Shown piece by piece: positions 1 through 5,440 of a DNA stretch of 5,440 bases. Every line of letters starts with the position of its first letter. The first letter of the stretch is position 1. The notes beneath the pieces were generated by a model. It had not been told where the DNA came from, did not search any database, and was given only the letters and a program-made list of their open reading frames with translations. Both the position numbers and the translations under genes were made by a program. Where the stretch lies: contig JAFAQO010000499.1 of the NCBI GenBank assembly GCA_019246375.1, positions 1-5,440 of the forward strand. The letters run 5' to 3'. Source of the stretch: Mycobacterium sp. (lineage in GTDB: Bacteria > Actinomycetota > Actinomycetes > Mycobacteriales > Mycobacteriaceae).

Positions 1-244
1 GCCGGCCGGCAATCCGCCAGCCGTCGCCGCGGCAAGGCTAGGTGCATTACGGGTACCCGCGGGTCGGGAGTGGGAACCTTACGGCCCCGGGTCCTAGCAT
101 CACGCACCGCCACCCCGTCCCGCTACCACTTGCGGAAAGGCTGGCACATACACCTCTCTCCCATGCCGGCGTCGGCGAGTGCTGCTGCGCGGTACCCGCT
201 GAGTCGGTGGCCGGCACCTCAGTCCCGTCGTGGCTTAGGCTCAC
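1..244. other. Upstream region of stf0, no gene recognised
   Basis: No protein in this stretch could be recognised on either strand. One plus-strand frame is open from the window edge to a TAG at 95-97 and reads as an Ala/Gly/Pro-rich tail. It could be the last codons of an upstream gene (the M. tuberculosis neighbour is a sulfatase, Rv0296c), but the visible piece has no diagnostic motif and mixed third-position composition, so this is only a possibility. The remaining roughly 150 bases must carry the stf0 promoter if stf0 is transcribed on its own. I could not pick out a convincing -10 or -35 pair. A 9-base word, GGTACCCGC, occurs at 52-60 and again at 191-199, which is probably chance. Confidence 0.4.
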
Positions 245-1051
245 GTGGTGTCTGCGACCCCGACGTCATATTTGGTGCTTGCCACCCAACGCAGCGGCAG
301 CACGCTGCTGGTGGAATCGCTTCGTGCGACGGGATGTGCCGGCGAGCCACAGGAGTTTTTCCAATACCTGCCCAGCACCGGCATGGCGCCCCAGCCGCGG
401 GAGTGGTTCGCCGGAGTCGACGACGAGTCGATTCTGCGGCTCCTCGATCCGCTGCGGCCCGGTACACCCGACACCGCAACACCGGTTGCCTGGCGGGAAC
501 ACATCCGCAGTTCCGGCCGCACACCCAACGGAATCTGGGGCGGCAAGCTGATGTGGAACCAAACACCGCTGCTGCTGCAGCGGGCGGCCGGACTGCCGGA
601 CCGGTCCGGTGACGGCCTGCGCGCCGCGATCCGCGATGCGATCGGCAGCGAACCGGTATTCGTGCACGTCTACCGGCCCGATGTGGTGTCGCAGGCGGTG
701 TCGTTCTGGCGTGCCGTGCAGACCCAGGTCTGGCGGGGACGCCCGGATCCTGAACGCGACTCACAAGCGGTGTACCACGCCGGTGCCATCGCCCACATCG
801 TGCAGAATCTGCGCGACCAGGAGAAAGGCTGGCGAGGCTGGTTCGCCGAGGAGCAGATCGAGCCGATCGACGTCTCCTATCCGGTGTTGTGGCGCAACCT
901 GACCACGATTGTTGCCAGTGTGCTCGAGGCCCTCGGGCAGGATCCGCGGCTGGCCCCGGAACCGGTGTTGCAGCGCCAGGCCGATCAGCGTTCAGACGAG
1001 TGGGTCGACCGCTACCGCCAGGAAGCAGAGGAACAAGGACTTCCGATGTAG
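245..1051 (+). CDS. stf0: Trehalose 2-sulfotransferase Stf0
   Basis: This enzyme transfers sulfate from PAPS to the 2-hydroxyl of trehalose, giving trehalose-2-sulfate. In M. tuberculosis that is the first step of sulfolipid-1 synthesis, and it takes place in the cytoplasm. The 268-residue protein matches what I remember of Stf0 along its whole length (Rv0295c, about 267 aa). The PAPS 5'-phosphosulfate loop TQRSGSTLL is at residues 14-22. GEPQEFF is at 33-39, and Glu37 there corresponds to the catalytic base Glu36 of characterised Stf0. The motif [15 protein letters not shown] (143-157) carries the Arg/Ser pair expected to hold the PAPS 3'-phosphate. The C-terminal [14 protein letters not shown] block is intact. 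The start is GTG; GTG at 245 and GTG at 248 are adjacent and both possible, and the weak AGG at 237-239 is better spaced for 248. It converges with tam, 15 bp away. No other sulfolipid gene is visible, so the final product in this organism is unknown. Confidence 0.95.
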   Translation: MVSATPTSYLVLATQRSGSTLLVESLRATGCAGEPQEFFQYLPSTGMAPQPREWFAGVDDESILRLLDPLRPGTPDTATPVAWREHIRSSGRTPNGIWGGKLMWNQTPLLLQRAAGLPDRSGDGLRAAIRDAIGSEPVFVHVYRPDVVSQAVSFWRAVQTQVWRGRPDPERDSQAVYHAGAIAHIVQNLRDQEKGWRGWFAEEQIEPIDVSYPVLWRNLTTIVASVLEALGQDPRLAPEPVLQRQADQRSDEWVDRYRQEAEEQGLPM

Positions 1052-1066
1052 CTGCCGCGTAAGCCG

Positions 1067-1831
1067 TTACTTGACTTGGGCGACGATGAAGACCCGCCGG
1101 AACGGGAAGAACGTCGTGCCGTCGCGTCGGGGCGGGTAAGCGTCGGCGAGCAGCGGGATGAGCTCCCGGCGGAACTGCTGCCAGCCCTCTTCGCTCAGCC
1201 GCTCATGCACCGGGATCAAGGCGGTGCCGCTGATCCAGTCCAACACCGGGTGCTCGCCGGTCAGCTGATGCAGGTAGGTGGTCTCCCACGCATCAACACT
1301 GCATCCGGCCTCGATCAGCAGCTCGGCGTAATACGCGGGGGTGTGGACCACCGCTCCCAGACGAAACGGGACGTCGCGCAGCGTCTTCGCGAACGGTTGA
1401 CGGCGGGCCACCGCACGCACCGCGGCATACGAGGGCGCTTCGAAGTTGGCCGGCATCTGGACGGCGATCCACGAGCCGGCGGCCAGCTGTCCGGCCCAGC
1501 GGACCATCAGGCTGGGGTGTTCAGGCACCCAGTGCAGGGCGGCGTTGCTGAGCACCACGTCGGTATCCCGCTGGGGCCGCCACGTCCGCAGGTCGGCGAG
1601 GGCGGCGTCGACGCCGCGTTCTTTGGCCGCGGCGACCATCTCCGGTGAGTTGTCCAGCGCCTCGATTACCGCCTCCGGCCAGCGCCGCGACAGCTGCACG
1701 GTCAGGTTTCCGGCGCCGCAACCAAGGTCGACGACGCGGCGCGGCCGGTCGGCACCCACCCACGACAGCAGGTCATAGAACGGACGAGCCCGCTGATCGG
1801 CGAAGGCAAGGTAGACCTCGGGGTCCCACAT
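1067..1831 (-). CDS. tam: Trans-aconitate 2-methyltransferase Tam
   Basis: A class I SAM-dependent methyltransferase of 254 residues, close to the roughly 261 aa of M. tuberculosis Rv0294. The family methylates trans-aconitate, a toxic spontaneous isomer of the TCA intermediate cis-aconitate that inhibits aconitase, to its monomethyl ester in the cytosol. The N-terminal [18 protein letters not shown] is the typical Tam opening. SAM-binding motif [13 protein letters not shown], is at 33-44. The acidic residue at the end of strand 2 is Asp60 (LDNSPEM), followed by ADL at 79-81 and the post-motif NAALHWV at 96-102. The C-terminal [12 protein letters not shown] block (239-251) is also characteristic. 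The start is fixed by a strong AGGAGGA six bases upstream. The gene is transcribed toward stf0 and away from the amidohydrolase remnant. Substrate is inferred from family membership; related small-acid methyltransferases cannot be fully excluded. Confidence 0.92.
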   Translation of the reverse strand: MWDPEVYLAFADQRARPFYDLLSWVGADRPRRVVDLGCGAGNLTVQLSRRWPEAVIEALDNSPEMVAAAKERGVDAALADLRTWRPQRDTDVVLSNAALHWVPEHPSLMVRWAGQLAAGSWIAVQMPANFEAPSYAAVRAVARRQPFAKTLRDVPFRLGAVVHTPAYYAELLIEAGCSVDAWETTYLHQLTGEHPVLDWISGTALIPVHERLSEEGWQQFRRELIPLLADAYPPRRDGTTFFPFRRVFIVAQVK

Positions 1832-1837
1832 ATTGCA

Positions 1838-1844
1838 TCCTCCT
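1838..1844 (-). promoter_or_regulatory. Strong ribosome binding site of tam
   Basis: On the minus strand this reads AGGAGGA, a near-perfect anti-16S match, with six bases to the ATG at 1831-1829. It selects that ATG over a second ATG at 1838-1836, which overlaps the site itself. Confidence 0.8.
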
Positions 1845-1865
1845 GATCACCGCCGCCACGGACCG

Positions 1866-1893
1866 GCTGATATAGACAAACCGTATTACCGGA
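1866..1893 (-). promoter_or_regulatory. AT-richer patch upstream of tam, candidate promoter
   Basis: About 35-60 bases upstream of the tam start the DNA becomes noticeably AT-richer than its surroundings (minus strand GGTAATACGGTTTGTCTATA, then TCAGCC). The TATATC and TAATAC words resemble mycobacterial -10 elements (TANNNT), but both lack the final T, and there is no clear -35. It is the best candidate in this gap for the tam promoter. The evidence is composition and position only. Confidence 0.25.
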
Positions 1894-1968
1894 TGCTTGC
1901 CGAGCGAGTCGAGGATGGCTGATGCGCGACGAAGGCGTGCCTGCGGGCGCCCCGAGCGAGGCCGCCGA

Positions 1969-2243
1969 GGTACGCCAGATCTGGTCGGTGCTGGACGCAA
2001 GTACGGCTCGACACCACGATGGTGTTTACCCCGTTCGTTGACGAAACCATGCCGTTCCCGCCCGCCCACCAGCATCGGCTCCAGCAGTTGGGCGACCGCA
2101 TCCTGTTCGGCAGCGACTTCCCCAACATCCCGTACAGCTACCTTGATGCGATGCGCGCGATCACCCGGCTTCCCGGTGTCGACGACAACTGGCTGCGCGC
2201 CGTTTTCTACAAGAACGCCGCAACGCTGTTCGACTGCAGCTAA
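1969..2243 (+). pseudogene. C-terminal remnant of an amidohydrolase (TIM-barrel, PF04909-like)
   Basis: This looks like the last third of a metal-dependent amidohydrolase whose intact members run to nearly 300 residues. In the 2019-2243 frame the segment LFGSDFPNIPYSYLDAM contains the GSDFPN signature (residues 31-36 counted from the ATG at 2019). Its Asp is the usual last-strand metal ligand. The family's closing WLRAVFYKNAATLF block follows. The likeness extends upstream of that ATG as VRLDTTMVFTPF, so the ATG is internal and no ribosome binding site precedes it. Further upstream the family-like text (GTPDLVGAGRKYG, 1969-2007) is in a different frame, so a frameshift lies near 2001-2007. 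Before 1969 nothing recognisable remains. The N-terminal metal-binding HxH motif and most of the barrel are missing. The TAA overlaps the eccE3 stop codon tail to tail. A short peptide of about 74 aa from 2019 could still be translated but could not form a barrel. Confidence 0.72.
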
Positions 2244-3256
2244 TTTCGCGCAGCGGCCGCGTGCCGGGGTCCGCGCGACGCCGAAACGCGGACGATTGTC
2301 GCCGCGGGCCAGCGCAGCTGCTCCAGCAGGCCGGCGGGCAGCTCGGTGTGCCCGTCGAGTCGCTGGGCAGACAACGGGTCCAACGCCATCAGCGCCGGCC
2401 GGTGGTTTCCGCGCTGCGGTGTCAGCCCAGGCAACGGTGCGGTTAAGTCGGGCCGGTTATCGGTGCGCAGCGCGCACGCCACCGCCAGCGTGCGGATACC
2501 TGCGGCGCCGGCGATCTCCAGTGCCGTCCAGGTCTCTCGCGCGCGATGCGACTGGATCGCAGCGAGGATACGGGACAGCTCGGCGTCGGCCCTAACCTGG
2601 TACGCCGCAACATAACCAGCGCTGCCTTCCCAAACCCCGCGCCAGGTCTCGCGCGCGGACGGCGCGAATAACGTTGGGATGTCGTCCGGTTCAGCGGTGA
2701 CGGCAGTCCATCCCTTCTCGCGTAGGTGGCCGGCCAGCCGGCGCACCGCAACCTCGGCCGTCTTGTGCAGCGGAATCTGCGCCGAGCGCGCTTGGAGCGC
2801 CGCAAGGTTGTCCGCGGCCGACATCGTCAGCCCGATCCAGGTCTCCCGCTGCCGCGTTCCCGTCTTGGAGGCGGTGTCGCGGCTAGTGATGCGGATGGCA
2901 TCAGCGCGGATGCCGTAGCAGTCCAGGTATCCGGCGACCAGTGGCAGCGGCAGCGCGTCCGGCTCGTTGGCCGGTGCGTTGACCCGCAGCAGCGCGGTGG
3001 TCCGCACGTCGGTGGGCGACCCCCGATCAAGCTGCCGGCCGGGCCGCAGCATCGCCAGCTGACGGCGCAGGTAGGTCGTGAAGTGCAATCCGCGCCACTG
3101 ACCCAACAACAGGATCACCACCACGGCGGCGATGCCCAGCAGCCAGCGATCGTTTACCGACGGCCACGGGTAAGCCATTGCTGCGGGTATGACGGCGAGT
3201 AACGCCAGAGTGATCCGGCCGGTACCCGGAGCCACGACGGCAGAACGCAGCGTCAC
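2240..3256 (-). CDS. eccE3: ESX-3 type VII secretion membrane protein EccE3
   Basis: EccE is the peripheral subunit of the ESX membrane complex (EccB-C-D-E), sitting at the outside of the assembly in the inner membrane. This 338-residue protein is close to M. tuberculosis EccE3 (about 331 aa). Two hydrophobic segments lie near the N-terminus (about residues 14-30 and 36-52), then the GQWRG/LRRQLAM stretch. A soluble cytoplasmic domain of roughly 280 residues follows, with family-like blocks such as LVAGYLDCYGIRADAIRIT (106-124), DNLAALQARSAQIPL (149-163) and LPGLTPQRGNHRPALMALDPLS (275-296). The start is GTG, overlapping the mycP3 stop codon (GTGA), with an AAAGGAG eight bases upstream. Translational coupling to mycP3 is therefore likely. 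The assignment to system 3 rests on gene order with tam and stf0 as well as on sequence likeness. It is the last gene of the operon in this window, and I saw no clear terminator after it. Confidence 0.92.
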   Translation of the reverse strand: MTLRSAVVAPGTGRITLALLAVIPAAMAYPWPSVNDRWLLGIAAVVVILLLGQWRGLHFTTYLRRQLAMLRPGRQLDRGSPTDVRTTALLRVNAPANEPDALPLPLVAGYLDCYGIRADAIRITSRDTASKTGTRQRETWIGLTMSAADNLAALQARSAQIPLHKTAEVAVRRLAGHLREKGWTAVTAEPDDIPTLFAPSARETWRGVWEGSAGYVAAYQVRADAELSRILAAIQSHRARETWTALEIAGAAGIRTLAVACALRTDNRPDLTAPLPGLTPQRGNHRPALMALDPLSAQRLDGHTELPAGLLEQLRWPAATIVRVSASRGPRHAAAARN

Positions 3257-4635
3257 TTGGTGAGCTCCTTTCGTCGGCGCGCGGCCATCGCGGCGGCCAC
3301 GACGGCCAGAGCAAGGGCCGCCGTCCCGGCGAAGGCAACGATCCGTGGGACGGGGTCTTTCGGCGCCGGTTCCGGCGGAGCGGCGATGGGCTTGACCGGT
3401 GCCGCACCAGTTGCGGCGGGGGCGGGCAGTTCCCAGCTCAGGGCGGCGACCGGGTCGAGGGTACCGGCGCCGACGAGGTTGGACGGCGCTCGGGCGCCGT
3501 TGTGCGCGGTCGCGGTGATGCGCTGCACCACCTGAGCCGCCTTCAGATTGGGGTACTTGCTGCGGACCAGGGCCGCGACGCCAGACACGTAACCGGCGGC
3601 GTAGCTGGTGCCGCTGAGCACAATCTGTTGTCGGTGCTCATTGGGCAGACCGTTCGCCAGGCCGCCGTCGTCGCGGTTGCTGACCGACACGATGTTCTCC
3701 CCGGGCGCGGCCACACCAACCCAGGGCCCGGCCATGGTGAACTTGGACGGTTGTGCCTGCGGCGTCAGCGAGGCCACCGACAGCACATACGGCTGCCACC
3801 AGGACGGGATGGACACCGACGTGACGCCCGACCAGTTCCGCACATCGTTCGGACTGCTCATATCGGTGAGCGGGTTCGACTCGCATGCCGTTCCGCCGCC
3901 ACCCGAGCCAGTCGCTCCGGCGTTTCCGGCCGCGGCCACGATCACCGCGTCTTTGTTCACCGCCGCGTACCGGATCGCCGCGCCAAGCGCCGACTGGTCG
4001 ACCGGACGGTCGGCAGGCAGGCAGGTCACCTCGGAGACGTTGATCACCCGGGCACCGAGGTCGGCGGCATCCACAATCGCCCGGGCCAACGTCTCGACAT
4101 CGATCGATGCGCGGGCCAGCGTCGGATCACCGCCCTCTGTGCGTGGCGAGAACTTGGCCGACGTTGCCCGAATGGACACCAGCCGCGCCGCCGGAGCGAC
4201 GCCGGAGAAGCCGTCGTTGCCGGGCTGTCCGGCGACGATGCCGGCGACCAGCGTGCCGTGCCCGTCGCAGTCGGTGAGGCCGTCGGTCGATTCGACGTAG
4301 TCTCCGCCGGGCTCGACGCCGGGCAACCGTGGCCCACGGCGCACCCCGGTGTCGATGATCGCGACCAGTTGGCCGTCACCACGTGAAAGACGCCATGCCG
4401 CAGGCAGGTTCAACATCTCCTGGTTGGGTGTTGTCAGGCCGGGGTCGCTACCCGGGATGACGCCGGCGGTGCTGCACTCGCCGTGTTGCTCCATCGGCGC
4501 TACCGGCCCCGGTGCTCCGTTCGGCGGCTGCGCCGCGGCGTCAACCACGGGCGGGCTGATCGCCAGAGCAGCCGGACAGGTCCACATCACGACGGGCAAA
4601 ACCGCTGCGGCGCAGACCAATACAAAGCGTCTCAT
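3253..4635 (-). CDS. mycP3: Mycosin-3, membrane-anchored subtilisin-like protease MycP3
   Basis: Mycosins are extracytoplasmic serine proteases required for the stability and activity of ESX secretion complexes. The 460-residue protein matches M. tuberculosis MycP3 in length (461). Residues 1-25 form a signal peptide with an ALA-I cleavage context. An N-terminal extension (about 26-75) precedes the catalytic domain. The catalytic triad is Asp95 (AIIDTGV), His126 (DCDGHGT) and Ser344 (SGTSYAAG), with the oxyanion Asn238 (AAAGNAG). Cys54, Cys123, Cys205 and Cys251 are placed to form the two disulfides known from mycosin structures. A Pro/Ala-rich linker (about 401-430) leads to a C-terminal membrane anchor (about 431-451) and a basic tail, RRRKELTK. 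Gly348 replaces the Pro found after the serine in classical subtilases. The start chosen is the ATG overlapping the eccD3 stop (ATGA); the reading frame stays open further upstream, but the signal peptide begins here. There is no strong ribosome binding site, which is consistent with coupling to eccD3. Confidence 0.95.
   Translation of the reverse strand: MRRFVLVCAAAVLPVVMWTCPAALAISPPVVDAAAQPPNGAPGPVAPMEQHGECSTAGVIPGSDPGLTTPNQEMLNLPAAWRLSRGDGQLVAIIDTGVRRGPRLPGVEPGGDYVESTDGLTDCDGHGTLVAGIVAGQPGNDGFSGVAPAARLVSIRATSAKFSPRTEGGDPTLARASIDVETLARAIVDAADLGARVINVSEVTCLPADRPVDQSALGAAIRYAAVNKDAVIVAAAGNAGATGSGGGGTACESNPLTDMSSPNDVRNWSGVTSVSIPSWWQPYVLSVASLTPQAQPSKFTMAGPWVGVAAPGENIVSVSNRDDGGLANGLPNEHRQQIVLSGTSYAAGYVSGVAALVRSKYPNLKAAQVVQRITATAHNGARAPSNLVGAGTLDPVAALSWELPAPAATGAAPVKPIAAPPEPAPKDPVPRIVAFAGTAALALAVVAAAMAARRRKELTK
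3265..3271 (-). promoter_or_regulatory. Ribosome binding site of eccE3 inside mycP3
   Basis: The minus strand reads AAAGGAG, located in the last codons of mycP3 (encoding the C-terminal KELTK) and eight bases before the GTG at 3256-3254. It supports the overlapping GTG as the real eccE3 start. Confidence 0.7.
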
Positions 4636-5440
4636 CGATTGAGCACCCAAGTGAAAAGACCGGCCAGGTAAGCGATGACCGGAATCAGCGAAGCGTCGAT
4701 CCCTGACGCGACGAAGCCCAGCAGCCGGCGTAACGGCAACGAATAGCTCTCGGGCGATGCGATCTGCGGATTCAGCGCCACGATCACCCACGCCACAACG
4801 AGTGCAGCCAGCACCAGCACTGCCCCCAACGCGGCGGCGTAGCGGCCGGTCGCGGTATAGAGCACCAGCAGCACGACGGTCGCCAGGTAGGGCTGAGCCA
4901 GCAGCCATGCCTTACACGCGGCCGAGTCCCACACCCGGGCGCGCAGGGCCGCCACGGCCGCAGTAGCCGCCACCACGTACCATCCCAAACTCGCCAGCGT
5001 CTCGGGCCGCCAGGCGATCGCCACCGAGCCGAGCACGCTGAGCAACACAGCGGCCGCGATGAATCCGGTCTGATGCGCGTCGCTGATCCGCACCCGCCGC
5101 GGCAGATCTTCCAGTACTCGCAGCGACGGCGCCGACGGGGTGGGATCACCAGGGGCGGGAATCACCGGCAACGGAAACCGTGCCCACAGCGCCGACAGGT
5201 GCGCGGCTTGGATTGTGACCAGCAGGGCGGCGACGATCAGCCCGCACCCGATGGTCAATATTGATATGTGCCAGAGAGTTCCAGCGCCCGCAGCCAGAAA
5301 CACCCCGGCCCCGAGCACTGTTGTGGCGGTGAAGAATCCGATGGCGAACCCATGTTCTCGGCCGGGCAGCATCATGCTGATCAACGACCACGCCGTGACA
5401 CCGGCCGCGGCCAGCATCACCTGCGCGGAGCCGAATGCGC
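4632..5440 (-). CDS. eccD3: ESX-3 membrane channel subunit EccD3 (C-terminal part)
   Basis: EccD is the polytopic subunit that lines the membrane vestibule of the type VII secretion complex. Only the last 268 residues are here, a little over half of the roughly 472 aa of M. tuberculosis EccD3. The frame is still open at the window edge (upstream codons read AFGSAQ), so the 5' end, with the ubiquitin-like domain and first membrane helices, lies outside. About eight hydrophobic segments are visible. A hydrophilic loop contains FPLPVIPAPGDP, a proline-rich motif typical of EccD proteins, followed by the basic LPRRVRISDAHQTG stretch. The chain ends shortly after the last helix (AYLAGLFTWVLNR). 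Its TGA overlaps the mycP3 ATG by four bases, making a coupled eccD3-mycP3-eccE3 series. Identification relies on topology, the loop motif and the adjoining mycP3/eccE3; assignment to system 3 comes from the tam/stf0 context. Confidence 0.9.
   Translation of the reverse strand, partial: AFGSAQVMLAAAGVTAWSLISMMLPGREHGFAIGFFTATTVLGAGVFLAAGAGTLWHISILTIGCGLIVAALLVTIQAAHLSALWARFPLPVIPAPGDPTPSAPSLRVLEDLPRRVRISDAHQTGFIAAAVLLSVLGSVAIAWRPETLASLGWYVVAATAAVAALRARVWDSAACKAWLLAQPYLATVVLLVLYTATGRYAAALGAVLVLAALVVAWVIVALNPQIASPESYSLPLRRLLGFVASGIDASLIPVIAYLAGLFTWVLNR

Noticed and set aside
47..244. A minus-strand 65-residue reading frame divergent from stf0
   Set aside because: No homology recognised and no ribosome binding site assessed as convincing. 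Its start abuts the stf0 start, and low-complexity GC-rich openness explains it.
70..612. A long plus-strand frame of 180 residues overlapping the start of stf0
   Set aside because: It is Arg/Ala/His-rich with no recognisable motif and overlaps the well-supported stf0 frame; typical spurious openness in GC-rich DNA.
1052..1066. Possible bidirectional terminator between stf0 and tam
   Set aside because: The 15-base gap contains no inverted repeat or T-run.
1922..2041. A 39-residue plus-strand frame beginning ATGCGCGACGAAGGC
   Set aside because: The composition looks protein-like, but it lies within the decayed amidohydrolase region in a third frame and has no recognised family or ribosome binding site.
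1897..2595. A 232-residue plus-strand frame running through the remnant into eccE3
   Set aside because: Apart from the short 1969-2007 segment, which looks amidohydrolase-like, it is Arg/Ser/Pro-rich and is the shadow of the true remnant frame and of eccE3.
3502..4386. Plus-strand frames of 230-294 residues opposite mycP3
   Set aside because: Antisense shadows of a strongly supported mycP3. They are Arg/His/Gly-rich and have no known motif.
4636..4908. An in-frame N-terminal extension of MycP3 of about 91 residues overlapping eccD3
   Set aside because: The extension is Arg/Gly/Ala-rich out-of-frame reading of eccD3. A clear signal peptide starts at the ATG at 4635, and the resulting length matches the family.
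1..5440. CRISPR arrays, tRNA or rRNA genes, insertion sequences
   Set aside because: No regularly spaced repeats, no tRNA-like cloverleaf, no transposase motifs or terminal inverted repeats were seen on reading through the window.

Overview
The window is high-GC actinobacterial DNA. Its gene content and order match the distal end of the mycobacterial ESX-3 (type VII secretion) locus and the genes beside it. From memory, M. tuberculosis has eccD3 - mycP3 - eccE3 - Rv0293c - tam (Rv0294) - stf0 (Rv0295c). This window carries the same order read on the minus strand, with one difference in the Rv0293c slot. The protein lengths fit Mycobacterium (MycP3 460 aa, Stf0 267-268 aa, Tam 254 aa). The species cannot be named from this sequence alone.

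Layout from left to right. Positions 1-244 hold no recognisable gene. At 245-1051 (+) lies a trehalose 2-sulfotransferase (stf0). It converges, across a 15-bp gap, on a trans-aconitate 2-methyltransferase (tam, 1067-1831, -), which has a strong ribosome binding site and a short AT-richer patch upstream. Positions 1832-1968 are non-coding or decayed sequence. At about 1969-2243 (+) is the C-terminal remnant of a metal-dependent amidohydrolase, broken by a frameshift and missing most of its barrel. Its stop codon overlaps, tail to tail, the stop codon of eccE3 (2240-3256, -). Upstream of eccE3 are mycP3 (3253-4635, -) and the 3' part of eccD3 (4632-5440, -, running off the window edge).

The three ESX-3 genes form a tightly coupled operon, with 4-bp overlaps at both junctions (ATGA and GTGA). 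EccD3 is the multi-spanning channel protein, EccE3 is the peripheral membrane-complex subunit, and MycP3 is the membrane-anchored subtilisin-like protease that stabilises the complex. In other mycobacteria ESX-3 serves siderophore-dependent iron uptake and zinc homeostasis. Its known metal-responsive control region lies upstream of eccA3, outside this window. Stf0 and Tam are metabolic neighbours with no evident mechanistic tie to secretion.

The window is mostly well-known biology and I did not find a credible new system. The points most worth a second look are the decayed amidohydrolase at the edge of the ESX-3 operon, an atypical residue next to the catalytic serine of MycP3, and the undefined DNA upstream of stf0.
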